DNA of 64,000 nucleotides, from positions 1-64,000 of the forward strand of contig DATLJS010000053.1 in the NCBI GenBank assembly GCA_035538795.1, in the 5' to 3' direction. The notes beneath the pieces were generated by a model. That model had not been told where the DNA came from and did not search any database. It saw only the letters and a list, made by a program, of their open reading frames with translations. Source of the stretch: JAJZGK01 sp035538795 (lineage in GTDB: Bacteria > Pseudomonadota > Alphaproteobacteria > Rhodospirillales > Magnetospirillaceae). Every line of letters starts with the position of its first letter. The stretch's first letter is position 1. Shown here piece after piece: positions 8,011-15,777 of the stretch. The position numbers were made by a program, and so were the translations under genes.

Positions 8011-8026
8011 GTAAAGAAAGCGTTAC
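8011..8026 (-). promoter_or_regulatory. TyrR-box-like activator site 3, overlapping the regulator stop codon
   Basis: On the minus strand GTAACGCTTTCTTTAC matches the 16-base GTAA...TTAC pattern. It is 19 bp from site 2 (centre to centre) and covers the TAA stop of the regulator gene at 8023-8025. Confidence 0.55.
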
Positions 8027-9555
8027 GCATCCCCAATGCCATAGCGGCGCAGCTTGTTGGCAATGCGCGTGTGCGATGTTCCCAAGCGGCCGGCCAGCTT
8101 GCGGCTGGAGGGATAGAGAGGGTAAAGCTTCGACAAGGTGCGCCGCTCCCATTCCTCGACCGCCTGATCCCAGCTTTGCGGCAAGCCGTCGGCCCGGGCG
8201 TCGGAGAACGGCACTTCCGCTCCCCCCTGCCCCAAATCCAAATCTCCGGCGTCCAGCACCGGACGATCCGACATGGTGACGGCGCGGAAAATGACGTTTT
8301 CCAGCTGGCGGACGTTGCCGGGCCAATGATGACTTCGCAAAGCCTCCTGCGCCGCCGCCGTCAGCACCGGCTGGGAACGTCGACCCTGGGAGCTGGCCCG
8401 CGCCACGAAATGTCCGGCCAGCAGCAGAATGTCCTCGCCGCGCTCCCGCAAGGGCGGCAGACTCAATTGCAGCACGTTCAGACGGTAATACAGGTCTTCG
8501 CGGAAGGCGCGGTCGGCGACCATGCGCTGAAGATCGCGGTGGGTGGCGCTGACGATGCGCACATCGACCTTCACCTCGCGGTCGCCGCCGACGCGGCGGA
8601 ACGTGCCGTCGTTGAGGAAACGCAACAGCTTGGCCTGAAGATAGGGCGACATCTCGCCGATCTCGTCGAGGAACACCGTCCCCTTGTCGGCCATCTCCAA
8701 CAGCCCCGGCTTGCCGCCCCGCTGCGCGCCGCTGAACGCGCCGGGGGCATAACCGAACAGCTCGCTTTCCGCCAGATTCTCGGGAACGGCGGCGCAGTTC
8801 AGGGCCAGGAACGGCGCCGCCTTGCGCGGGCTGGCCTGATGGCAGGCATGGGCCACCAGTTCCTTGCCGGTGCCGGTTTCCCCCAAGATCAGCAGCGGCG
8901 CATCCACTGCCGCCACCCGGATGGCCCGCTTCTTCAGATCGCGCACCGCCTGGGAACCGCCGATAATGCCGTCGAAGCCGGGAAATTGTTGCAGGCCGTG
9001 CATGCGCTCGCCCAGGCGCACCGGGGCATAAAGGGTCAGCAAACCGCCCGCCGCCGCCCCGCTGTCCTCGGCCACCGGCGAAGCGTCGAGCTGGAACGGA
9101 CGCCCCGACAGAAACACCTCGCGGGGCGGGGAACGGAAGCCGCTCTCCACCAGCTCTTGATGCAGGATGGCATCGGCGAACAGCGTCGACAGCGCCAGTC
9201 CGGAACAGTTGGGCAGCCCGGCAGCATGGGCCGCGGCGGCGTTGCCGGCCAGCACCACGCCGTCCAAATCGACCAGCAGCACGGGGTCGGCCATGGCCGC
9301 CATCAGAGCATCGAGATGCAGACGCTGGCGGGCGCCGGGCATGATGTCGACGCCGAACGCATCGATCACGCCCTCCACCCCCATCAGGGCGGCGCGCAAA
9401 TCCCGCCACAGGGATTCAGTCAAAGCTGGAGCGTCGATGAAGATGTTCGGCGGCGTGACCTCGACAGCCGTGACGTTGAACTGCCGCCCCGCCAGCAAGG
9501 CCAGGATTTCCTGGGCGATACCCACCCGGTCCCGGAACTGCACGTCGATACGCAT
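8023..9555 (-). CDS. TyrR/PhhR-type sigma-54 enhancer-binding regulator (ACT-PAS-AAA+-HTH)
   Basis: The 510 residues show an ACT-like sensory domain (1-70, starting MRIDVQFRDRVGIAQEIL), a PAS-like segment (78-180), an AAA+ domain with Walker A GETGTGKE (225-232) and Walker B TVFLDEIGE (about 293-301), and a C-terminal TyrR-type helix-turn-helix (SSRKLAGRLGTSHTRIANKL). The sigma-54 contact loop reads GAFSGA (272-277) instead of GAFTGA. This architecture matches TyrR and PhhR, which sense aromatic or other amino acids. It is directly upstream of dadX in the same direction, with a sigma-54 promoter and three TyrR-box-like sites between, so it very probably activates the dad operon. Ligand unknown; D- or L-alanine is a guess. 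Confidence 0.88.
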   Translation of the reverse strand: MRIDVQFRDRVGIAQEILALLAGRQFNVTAVEVTPPNIFIDAPALTESLWRDLRAALMGVEGVIDAFGVDIMPGARQRLHLDALMAAMADPVLLVDLDGVVLAGNAAAAHAAGLPNCSGLALSTLFADAILHQELVESGFRSPPREVFLSGRPFQLDASPVAEDSGAAAGGLLTLYAPVRLGERMHGLQQFPGFDGIIGGSQAVRDLKKRAIRVAAVDAPLLILGETGTGKELVAHACHQASPRKAAPFLALNCAAVPENLAESELFGYAPGAFSGAQRGGKPGLLEMADKGTVFLDEIGEMSPYLQAKLLRFLNDGTFRRVGGDREVKVDVRIVSATHRDLQRMVADRAFREDLYYRLNVLQLSLPPLRERGEDILLLAGHFVARASSQGRRSQPVLTAAAQEALRSHHWPGNVRQLENVIFRAVTMSDRPVLDAGDLDLGQGGAEVPFSDARADGLPQSWDQAVEEWERRTLSKLYPLYPSSRKLAGRLGTSHTRIANKLRRYGIGDA

Positions 9556-9620
9556 GGATCGCTCCCCAAAAAACCCTTCAGTTCTATACCGCCCCCGGCC
9601 CCGCCGCCAGAGCTTGATTT

Positions 9621-9630
9621 TGTGATCACA
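9621..9630. promoter_or_regulatory. TGATCAC operator, site 1 (before puuB-like gene)
   Basis: TGTGATCACA is a perfect 10-base palindrome in the context TTTGTGATCACATTA, about 95 bp upstream of the oxidoreductase start and in the divergent region with the TyrR-type gene. One of six similar sites beside polyamine genes. Confidence 0.5.
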
Positions 9631-9693
9631 TTATGAAAGAATGAGCGACAATTAAATGCCGACCCATTGTTTTAAAACAGATTCTCATCGGCA

Positions 9694-9706
9694 AATTTGA
9701 TCACTT
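9694..9706. promoter_or_regulatory. TGATCAC operator, site 2 (just before puuB-like gene)
   Basis: AATTTGATCACTT, with the common TGATCAC core, ends 18 bases before the favoured start codon, where a bound repressor would block transcription or initiation. Confidence 0.45.
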
Positions 9707-9724
9707 CAGGCAAGGATGGACGCC

Positions 9725-11059
9725 ATGAACGCCATGCTGTTCCCCACCCCCGAGCAAACGGACGGCACGGCCAGCCGTCCCGCGGCCCACGCGCCGTCCT
9801 ATTACGCCGCCACCGCCAATCCGCATCAGCCCCGCCCGCCGCTGAAGGGAGCGGTCTCGGCCGACGTCTGCATCGTCGGGGCCGGGTTCACCGGCATCTC
9901 GGCGGCGCTGCATCTGGCGGAACAGGGGATGAAGGTCGTCGTGCTGGAAGCCGCCAAGGTCGGCTGGGGCGCCTCGGGACGCAACGGCGGTCAAATCGTC
10001 AACGGCTACAGCCGCGACCTGGAAACCATCCGCAACCGCTACGGCCGGGACGCCGAGCGCGCCCTGGGCGACATGTCGCTGGAAGGCGCCGCCATCATCC
10101 GCGAGCGGGTGGCCCGTTATCAGATCCAGTGCGACCTGAGGGACGGCGGCTTCGTCGCCGCCTTTTCCCACAAGCAGATGCGCGAACTGGAAGAGCAGAA
10201 AACCCTGTGGGAACAGCACGGCCATCATCAATTGCAGATGATCGACCGCGAGGCCATGGCCGGCATCGTCAAGACAGACCGTTATGTCGGCGGACGGTTG
10301 GACAAGGCCGGCGGACATTTGCATCCGCTGAATCTGGTGCTGGGCGAGGCAGCCGCCTGCGAATATCTGGGCGGCGCCATTTACGAGGACACCCCCGCCT
10401 GCCGCATCCAGGACGGCGCCCGCCCGGTCGTCGTCACCCCGCAAGGCCGGGTAGAGGCGGCGTTCGTGCTGGTCTGCGGCAACGCCTATCTGGCCCGTCA
10501 GGTGGCGCCAGGCATCCACGACCAGATCATGCCGGTTTCGACCCAAGTCATCACCACCGAGCAATTGCCCTCCGCCCTGCTGAAGGAACTTCTGCCCGCC
10601 GACAATTGCGTCGAGGATCACAACTACATCCTCGACTATTATCGCCGCACCGCCGACAACCGGCTGCTTTACGGTGGCGGTTCGGTCTATGGCGGCAGCG
10701 ATCCCGCCGACATCCCCGGCAAGATTTTGCCCAATCTTTATAAAACGTTCCCCAAGCTGAAGGGGGTCAAGGTCGATTTCGCCTGGAGCGGCAACTTCGC
10801 CCTGACCCTCAGCCGCATTCCCTCGATCGGCCGCATCCAGGGCAACGTCTATTATTCCCACGGCGACAGCGGCCACGGCGTCACCACCACCCACCTGCTG
10901 GGCCGTCTGCTGGCCGAAGCCGTCGCCGGGCAGGCCAAACGCTTCGACAGCTTCACGCGCCTGCCCAGCCTGCCTTTCCCCGGCGGGCACGCCTTGCGGG
11001 TGCCCCTGTGCATGATCGGTGCCTGGTATTACGGCCTGCGCGACAAACTTGGGATTTGA
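9725..11059 (+). CDS. puuB: Gamma-glutamylputrescine oxidoreductase (FAD)
   Basis: This DAO-family flavoprotein (444 residues) would oxidise gamma-glutamylputrescine to gamma-glutamyl-aminobutyraldehyde, ammonia and H2O2. It opens with the family's SYYAATAN segment, then the dinucleotide motif VGAGFTGISAALHLAEQG and GASGRNGGQIVNGY. The C-terminal GDSGHGVTTTHLLGRLLAEA is the usual FAD-binding closing motif. I prefer this ATG because AAGGA lies 8 bases upstream; an ATG three codons earlier (9716) is possible. PuuA, a glutamine amidotransferase and PuuC homologues lie within 6 kb. Two TGATCAC sites upstream suggest control by the nearby GntR regulator. A strong terminator follows. Confidence 0.88.
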   Translation: MNAMLFPTPEQTDGTASRPAAHAPSYYAATANPHQPRPPLKGAVSADVCIVGAGFTGISAALHLAEQGMKVVVLEAAKVGWGASGRNGGQIVNGYSRDLETIRNRYGRDAERALGDMSLEGAAIIRERVARYQIQCDLRDGGFVAAFSHKQMRELEEQKTLWEQHGHHQLQMIDREAMAGIVKTDRYVGGRLDKAGGHLHPLNLVLGEAAACEYLGGAIYEDTPACRIQDGARPVVVTPQGRVEAAFVLVCGNAYLARQVAPGIHDQIMPVSTQVITTEQLPSALLKELLPADNCVEDHNYILDYYRRTADNRLLYGGGSVYGGSDPADIPGKILPNLYKTFPKLKGVKVDFAWSGNFALTLSRIPSIGRIQGNVYYSHGDSGHGVTTTHLLGRLLAEAVAGQAKRFDSFTRLPSLPFPGGHALRVPLCMIGAWYYGLRDKLGI

Positions 11060-11071
11060 AGCGGGGAAAGC

Positions 11072-11108
11072 AAAACCCCTCTCCGAAAAACCGGAGAGGG
11101 GTTTTTTT
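11072..11108 (+). terminator. Rho-independent terminator after puuB
   Basis: AAAACCCCTCTCCG pairs with CGGAGAGGGGTTTT, followed by a T run. Because the stem is bordered by A's and T's it can also act on the convergent amidotransferase transcript. Confidence 0.9.
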
Positions 11109-11145
11109 CATGCGCCCGGAAGCACCGCCTTCGTCAGGCCGCCCC

Positions 11146-11868
11146 TCAGTGCGGATGGCGCAGGAAGAAGCGGCGGATCAGATGAGCGATCAGCAGAGAA
11201 TCCGTTTCGGCGTCCTTGGCCTTGACGCTTTCCTGGGCGGCCTTGCCCAGATCTTTGGGCAGGGTGACGCCGGTATAGGTCTTCAGCAGGTCCTTCTCGA
11301 AATCCAGGGTGAATTCCGGATGCGCCTGGAGGCTGACCGCCTTGTCGCCATAGACCAGACCGGCCACCGGGCATTGCGGCGAGGTGGCGATGATCTCGGC
11401 TCCGTCCGGGGCGCGCACCACCTGATCCTGGTGAATGGCGTTGATACGCAGGGTATCGGGCGCGTCGGCCATCCAGTCGGGACGCTTGACCACCTGATAG
11501 GTTTTCAGGCCCAACTGCCAGCCCTGCTCGGCCTGACGCACTTCTCCGCCCAGCGCCTTAGCCAGGATCTGGTGGCCGAAGCAGATGCCGAATACCGGGC
11601 GGTCCTTGTCCACGGCGTCCCGCAGGAACTGCTCCAGATGCAGCATCCATGGCGTTTCGTCCATGGCCGAGAAGCGCGAGCCCGTCACCACATAGCCGTC
11701 GCAGGCCTCGACGCTTTCGGGAAACTCGTTTTCCAGCACGGCGAAGTTCTCAAACTGCAAAACGCCGTCGCCGGCGCTCAACAATGTCGCCACCATGGCG
11801 GTATAAGTGCCGTGCTCGGCCGCCAGGGACGGCGCCGGACGGCCGGTTTCAAGAATGCCGATCAGCAT
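11146..11868 (-). CDS. Class I glutamine amidotransferase-like hydrolase, candidate PuuD-type gamma-glutamyl hydrolase
   Basis: From the ATG that overlaps the upstream stop codon (TGATG) the product has 240 residues and is one GATase class I domain. The nucleophile is Cys96 in GICFGHQILAKALGG and the His/Glu pair is in LQAHPEF. There is no synthetase partner domain. The gene is translationally coupled to gamma-glutamylputrescine synthetase, so the natural job is removal of glutamate from gamma-glutamyl-GABA, the PuuD step. However, the nucleophile elbow looks like the GMP-synthase-type amidotransferase group (GICFGHQ) rather than the GICRG pattern of classical PuuD. The class is certain, the substrate inferred. 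Confidence 0.78.
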   Translation of the reverse strand: MLIGILETGRPAPSLAAEHGTYTAMVATLLSAGDGVLQFENFAVLENEFPESVEACDGYVVTGSRFSAMDETPWMLHLEQFLRDAVDKDRPVFGICFGHQILAKALGGEVRQAEQGWQLGLKTYQVVKRPDWMADAPDTLRINAIHQDQVVRAPDGAEIIATSPQCPVAGLVYGDKAVSLQAHPEFTLDFEKDLLKTYTGVTLPKDLGKAAQESVKAKDAETDSLLIAHLIRRFFLRHPH

Positions 11869-13247
11869 CAGATGGACCCCAGGTAAGTCGCATATTCCAC
11901 GTCGGTGATCTTCCGGCCCAGTTCCTCGCACTCCTGGGCCTTGCAGGTCAGGAAGGCGCGATGGAAGACCGGCCCCAGAATATCCTTCAAAATTTCGCTG
12001 CCCCCAAAGGCGGCGATGGCGCCGCTCCAGTCGGTGGGCAGCTTGGCTTCGTCGGGAATCTCGCCGCTATAGGCGTCGCCGGAAACGGCGGCCGGAGGAA
12101 CCAGCTTGTTTTCCAGTCCATACAGCGCGCCGGCGAGAATCGTCGCAATCACCAGATAGGGATTGGCGTCGGCTCCGGCAAGCCGGTGCTCGAAACGCCG
12201 GGCCTTGTTGGAGCTGGTGGGAATGCGCAAGGCCGCCGTGCGATTCTCATAGCCCCAACTGGCCGTCACCGGAGCATGACAGCCCGGCTGGAAACGGCGG
12301 TAGCTGTTCAGATTGGGCGCGAAAATCAGCATGGAGTCCCGCATCAGCGCGATCATGCCGGCGACGGCCTGACGCAGAAGCTCGCTGCCTTCCTCCGTGC
12401 CGTTGTTGAAGACGTTGTTGCCGTCCCTGTCCAACAGGCTGGCGTGCAAATGGAAGCCGCTGCCGGCCACGTCGCCATAGGGCTTGGCCATGAAAGTGGC
12501 GTGCAGACCGTGCTTGCGGGCCACGGCCCGCACCGTGCGCCGCAGCAGAATGGCGTGGTCGGCGGCCAACAGCGGGTCGGCCACATGGTTCAGATTGACC
12601 TCGAACTGGCCGGGACCGAACTCGACGATGATGGTATCGGTGGGCACGCCCTGGGCGGCGCAGGCATCGCGGATGTCGGTCAGAACGTCGTTGAACTCGT
12701 CCAGTTCCTCCATGGAATAGACACGCGGACTATCGATGTCATAGCCGCTCTTGGGCGCCGACGGCGGACGCGGCACGCCGGTTCCGGCGGAATCGCCCGC
12801 CATCAGATAGAATTCCAGTTCGCTGGCCACCATCGGCGTCAGCCCCAGCTGGGCGAAACGCTCGACGACGCGCTTGAGCACCTGCCGGGGATCGCCGCCG
12901 AAGGGAGCGCCGCCGATCTCGCTCATGGTGGTCAGCATTTGCATGCGCGGACGATCGCTCCACGGCATGGGCAGCAGACCCGGGCCGCAAGGCTTGCAGA
13001 TGCCGTCGGCGTCGCCGGATTCCCAGACCAGGCCGTTGGCCAGCACGTCCTTGCCCCAGATGTCCATGCACAGGATGGAACGGGGAAACTTCATGCCCTC
13101 GGAGAAAGCCTTGTCCAGACTGTTGGCCGGAACCCGTTTGCCGCGCAGGATGCCGTTCATGTCGCAAGCCAGCAGATCGATCTCCTCGACCTGGGGATTG
13201 GCCGCCAAGGCGGATTGGGCCATCTCTAGCGTAAGTTCCGTTGCCAT
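11868..13247 (-). CDS. puuA: Gamma-glutamylputrescine synthetase (glutamine synthetase family)
   Basis: This 459-residue enzyme of the glutamine synthetase fold lacks features of housekeeping GlnA, such as the adenylylation loop, and resembles PuuA-type ligases that join glutamate to putrescine with ATP. The N-terminus (EEIDLLACDMNGILRGKRVP) is typical of this subgroup. Active-site segments are EFGPGQFEVNLNH, GSGFHLHASL (metal-binding His) and NSYRRFQPGCHAPV. It is divergent from a GntR regulator with a TGATCAC operator between, and its stop codon overlaps the start of the amidotransferase gene. GAGAG precedes the ATG. Substrate choice among polyamines or ethanolamine is inferred from context. 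Confidence 0.87.
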   Translation of the reverse strand: MATELTLEMAQSALAANPQVEEIDLLACDMNGILRGKRVPANSLDKAFSEGMKFPRSILCMDIWGKDVLANGLVWESGDADGICKPCGPGLLPMPWSDRPRMQMLTTMSEIGGAPFGGDPRQVLKRVVERFAQLGLTPMVASELEFYLMAGDSAGTGVPRPPSAPKSGYDIDSPRVYSMEELDEFNDVLTDIRDACAAQGVPTDTIIVEFGPGQFEVNLNHVADPLLAADHAILLRRTVRAVARKHGLHATFMAKPYGDVAGSGFHLHASLLDRDGNNVFNNGTEEGSELLRQAVAGMIALMRDSMLIFAPNLNSYRRFQPGCHAPVTASWGYENRTAALRIPTSSNKARRFEHRLAGADANPYLVIATILAGALYGLENKLVPPAAVSGDAYSGEIPDEAKLPTDWSGAIAAFGGSEILKDILGPVFHRAFLTCKAQECEELGRKITDVEYATYLGSI

Positions 13248-13321
13248 TTACTCTCGACCTCGTCGTCGGGTTCGTATAACGGTTAGGACGCAATGTCCGT
13301 CCCGTGACTTTCATGTCAAAA

Positions 13322-13333
13322 ATGTGATCACGT
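13322..13333. promoter_or_regulatory. TGATCAC operator, site 3 (puuA/GntR divergent region)
   Basis: ATGTGATCACGT, a near-perfect palindrome, lies midway between the divergent puuA and GntR genes (75 and 57 bp from their starts), where it could serve both repression and autoregulation. Confidence 0.55.
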
Positions 13334-13390
13334 TTTTCATCGGACGTCAAGCCTCGACCCGTTCGCCTGCATCTTCGGAGAGACAGTTCC

Positions 13391-14101
13391 ATGGCCCCGA
13401 CCCCGCCGCTCTCGCTTCCGGTCCCGGAGCGCCTCCCCAAGGAGACGGTGAACCAGTGGGTCTATCGCTGCCTGCGCCAGGCCGTGATGGTCGGGCTAAT
13501 CCCGCCGGGCCGGTCGCTGACCATCCGCGACGTGGCGGCGGCCCTGGGCGTCAGCACCATGCCGGTGCGCGAGGCGCTACGGCGGCTGTCCACCGAACAG
13601 GCGCTGGAGGTGCAGGGCAACCGCCGCATCCAGGTGCCGAAGATGACGGTGTCGAAATTCCGCGAACTGTGCGAGTTGCGCATCTCGCTGGAATGCCACG
13701 CCGCCGAGCGCGCCCTGCCCTATATCAACGCCCAGCGGATCGAAGCCCTGGAAGCCATCGACCGCCGCATCGACGACGCCCATGCCGCCGGCGACCGGGA
13801 AGATGTGACCACCTTCAATCAGGAATTCCACCGTTTTCTTTACGAGTCCAACCCCAATCAGATGGTCATGCCGCTGGTGGAAAGCGTCTGGCTGCAGCTG
13901 GGGCCGTTCACCCGTCTGGCGCTGTCGAAGCTGAGCGATTTCTATCACGTCGACCGCCATTCCGAAGCCCTGGCGGCGCTGCGCAAGCAAGACCCGCTGG
14001 CTCTGCGCATCGCCCTGGAAGCCGACATCCGCGACGGCATCACCCATGTCGGCACAGCCGAGCTTCTGCACGCCTATGTCGAAAGCGCCGGGCAGACCTA
14101 A
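13391..14101 (+). CDS. GntR/FCD-family regulator, probable polyamine-catabolism repressor
   Basis: The 236 residues form a GntR winged helix-turn-helix (about 20-88: PGRSLTIRDVAAALGVSTMP, VREALRRLSTEQAL) and an FCD effector domain (about 95-225) with conserved His/Asp positions (NQEFHRFLYE, DRHSEALAAL). It sits inside the putrescine cluster, between puuA and puuC. TGATCAC palindromes occur before it, before puuA, puuB and puuC and twice before potF, so it is the natural candidate to bind them. The start has GGAGAGA upstream. Another GntR/FCD protein is encoded at 897-1667, near a different palindrome. Ligand (putrescine, GABA or a gamma-glutamyl derivative) is unknown. Confidence 0.87.
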   Translation: MAPTPPLSLPVPERLPKETVNQWVYRCLRQAVMVGLIPPGRSLTIRDVAAALGVSTMPVREALRRLSTEQALEVQGNRRIQVPKMTVSKFRELCELRISLECHAAERALPYINAQRIEALEAIDRRIDDAHAAGDREDVTTFNQEFHRFLYESNPNQMVMPLVESVWLQLGPFTRLALSKLSDFYHVDRHSEALAALRKQDPLALRIALEADIRDGITHVGTAELLHAYVESAGQT

Positions 14102-14205
14102 GCCCTGGTTTTTCAAGGCTTAAATCAAAGGCAGGCAATCTGCGATCTCTGATCCTGCAATTGCTCTTGACAGCGCCCCCGCCCCTATGGTCCCTTTCTC
14201 GTCAG

Positions 14206-14219
14206 AAAGTGATCACATT
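14206..14219. promoter_or_regulatory. TGATCAC operator, site 4 (before puuC)
   Basis: AAAGTGATCACATT, ending 17 bases before the puuC start and just upstream of its ribosome site. Confidence 0.5.
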
Positions 14220-14236
14220 GCGCGGAGACCCTGCCC

Positions 14237-15748
14237 ATGGCCAAGTCCTCGACCCCCGCCCCAACCTTCGACGTCTGGCGTCAGCGGGCCGCCGAGTTGT
14301 CCATCCGTTCGCAAGCCTTCATTGACGGAGCCTTCACCGACGCCATCGGCGGCAAGCGCTTCGATTGCGTCAGCCCCATCGACGGCAAGGTCATCGCCCA
14401 GGTGGCCGAGTGCGGCGCCGCCGACATCGACCGCGCCGTCGCCGCCGCCCGCAAGGCTTTCGAAGACCGCCGCTGGGCCGGCCTGCCGCCGGCGCGGCGC
14501 AAGGCGGTGATGCTGGCCTTCGCCAATCTGGTGCAGGACCACGCCCAGGAGCTGGCGCTGCTGGAAACCCTGGACATGGGCAAACCCATTTCCGACGCCG
14601 TGGCCGTCGATTCCGCCGCCACCGCCCGTTGCATCCGCTGGTACGGCGAAGCCATCGACAAGCTTTACGACGAGATCGCCCCCACCGGCGACGACAGCAT
14701 CGCCACCATCACCCGCGAAGCCCTGGGCGTGGTCGGCGTGGTGGTGCCGTGGAACTTCCCCATGATCATGGCCGCCTGGAAGATCGCCCCGGCCCTGGCC
14801 GCCGGCAACTCGGTGGTGCTCAAGCCCGCCGAGCAAAGCCCGCTGTCGGCTCTGCGTCTGGCCGAACTGGCCGCCGAGGCGGGTATCCCCGCCGGCGTCT
14901 TCAACGTCGTACCCGGCTTCGGCCCGGTGGCCGGTAAGGCCATCGGCCTGCACGGCGACGTCGACGGCGCCTTTTTCACCGGCTCGACCGAGGTCGGCAA
15001 GCTGTTCCTGCAATATTCCGGTCAGTCGAACATGAAGCGCATCGGCCTGGAATGCGGCGGCAAAAGCGCCCACATCGTGCTGGACAGCTGTTCCGATCTG
15101 GAGGCCGCCGCCCAGGCCGCTGCCGGAGCCATTTTCTTCAACCAGGGTGAAATGTGCACAGCCGGCTCACGCCTGGTCCTGCACCGCGCCATCAAGGACA
15201 AGGTGGTCGAACGCGTCGCCGAACTGGCCGCCGTCTATCAGCCGGGCCATCCGCTGAATCCGGCCACCACCATGGGCGCCCTGGTGGACGAGCACCACGC
15301 CCGCCGGGTCATGAGCTACGTCGAGGCCGGCAAGGCCGACGGCGCCCGTCTAGTGACCGGGGGCAAGCGCGCCCTGGAAGAAACCGGCGGCAGCTACATC
15401 CTGCCCACCGTCTTCGACAACGTCACGCCGTCCATGCGCATCGCCCGCGAGGAAATCTTCGGCCCGGTCCTGTCGGTCATCACCGTCGATTCCGTGGACG
15501 AGGCCGTGCATGTGGCCAACGACAGCGAATACGGACTGGCCGCCGCCGTGTGGAGCGACGACGTGAACGTGCTGCACAAGGTCACCCGCCGCCTGCGGGC
15601 CGGCGTGGTCTACGCCAATTGTTACGACGCCGACGACATCACCGTGCCGTTCGGCGGATTCAAGCAATCGGGCATCGGCCGCGATAAGTCGCTGCACGCC
15701 TTTGACAAGTACACCGAGCTGAAGAGCACCTGGCTGCGCCTGCGCTGA
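14237..15748 (+). CDS. puuC: Gamma-glutamyl-gamma-aminobutyraldehyde dehydrogenase (aldehyde dehydrogenase family)
   Basis: This 503-residue NAD(P)-dependent aldehyde dehydrogenase has the oxyanion Asn in PWNFPM, the cofactor turn FFTGSTEVGKLF, the general base Glu in GLECGGKSAHIVLD and the nucleophile Cys in NQGEMCTAGSRL. Length and the N-terminal RSQAFIDGAF are typical of PuuC. The gene follows the GntR regulator and precedes a putrescine-type aminotransferase by 29 bp, so it can oxidise both gamma-glutamyl-aminobutyraldehyde from PuuB and 4-aminobutyraldehyde from the aminotransferase. A CGGAGA ribosome site precedes the ATG. A TGATCAC site immediately upstream suggests its own regulated promoter. 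Confidence 0.9.
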   Translation: MAKSSTPAPTFDVWRQRAAELSIRSQAFIDGAFTDAIGGKRFDCVSPIDGKVIAQVAECGAADIDRAVAAARKAFEDRRWAGLPPARRKAVMLAFANLVQDHAQELALLETLDMGKPISDAVAVDSAATARCIRWYGEAIDKLYDEIAPTGDDSIATITREALGVVGVVVPWNFPMIMAAWKIAPALAAGNSVVLKPAEQSPLSALRLAELAAEAGIPAGVFNVVPGFGPVAGKAIGLHGDVDGAFFTGSTEVGKLFLQYSGQSNMKRIGLECGGKSAHIVLDSCSDLEAAAQAAAGAIFFNQGEMCTAGSRLVLHRAIKDKVVERVAELAAVYQPGHPLNPATTMGALVDEHHARRVMSYVEAGKADGARLVTGGKRALEETGGSYILPTVFDNVTPSMRIAREEIFGPVLSVITVDSVDEAVHVANDSEYGLAAAVWSDDVNVLHKVTRRLRAGVVYANCYDADDITVPFGGFKQSGIGRDKSLHAFDKYTELKSTWLRLR

Positions 15749-15777
15749 CAGCCGGCCGTTTGATTGGAGACGCACGA

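Noticed and set aside
11649..13229. 526-codon plus-strand frame opposite puuA
   Set aside because: Shadow frame caused by high GC and codon bias; the minus strand encodes a clear glutamine synthetase-family enzyme.
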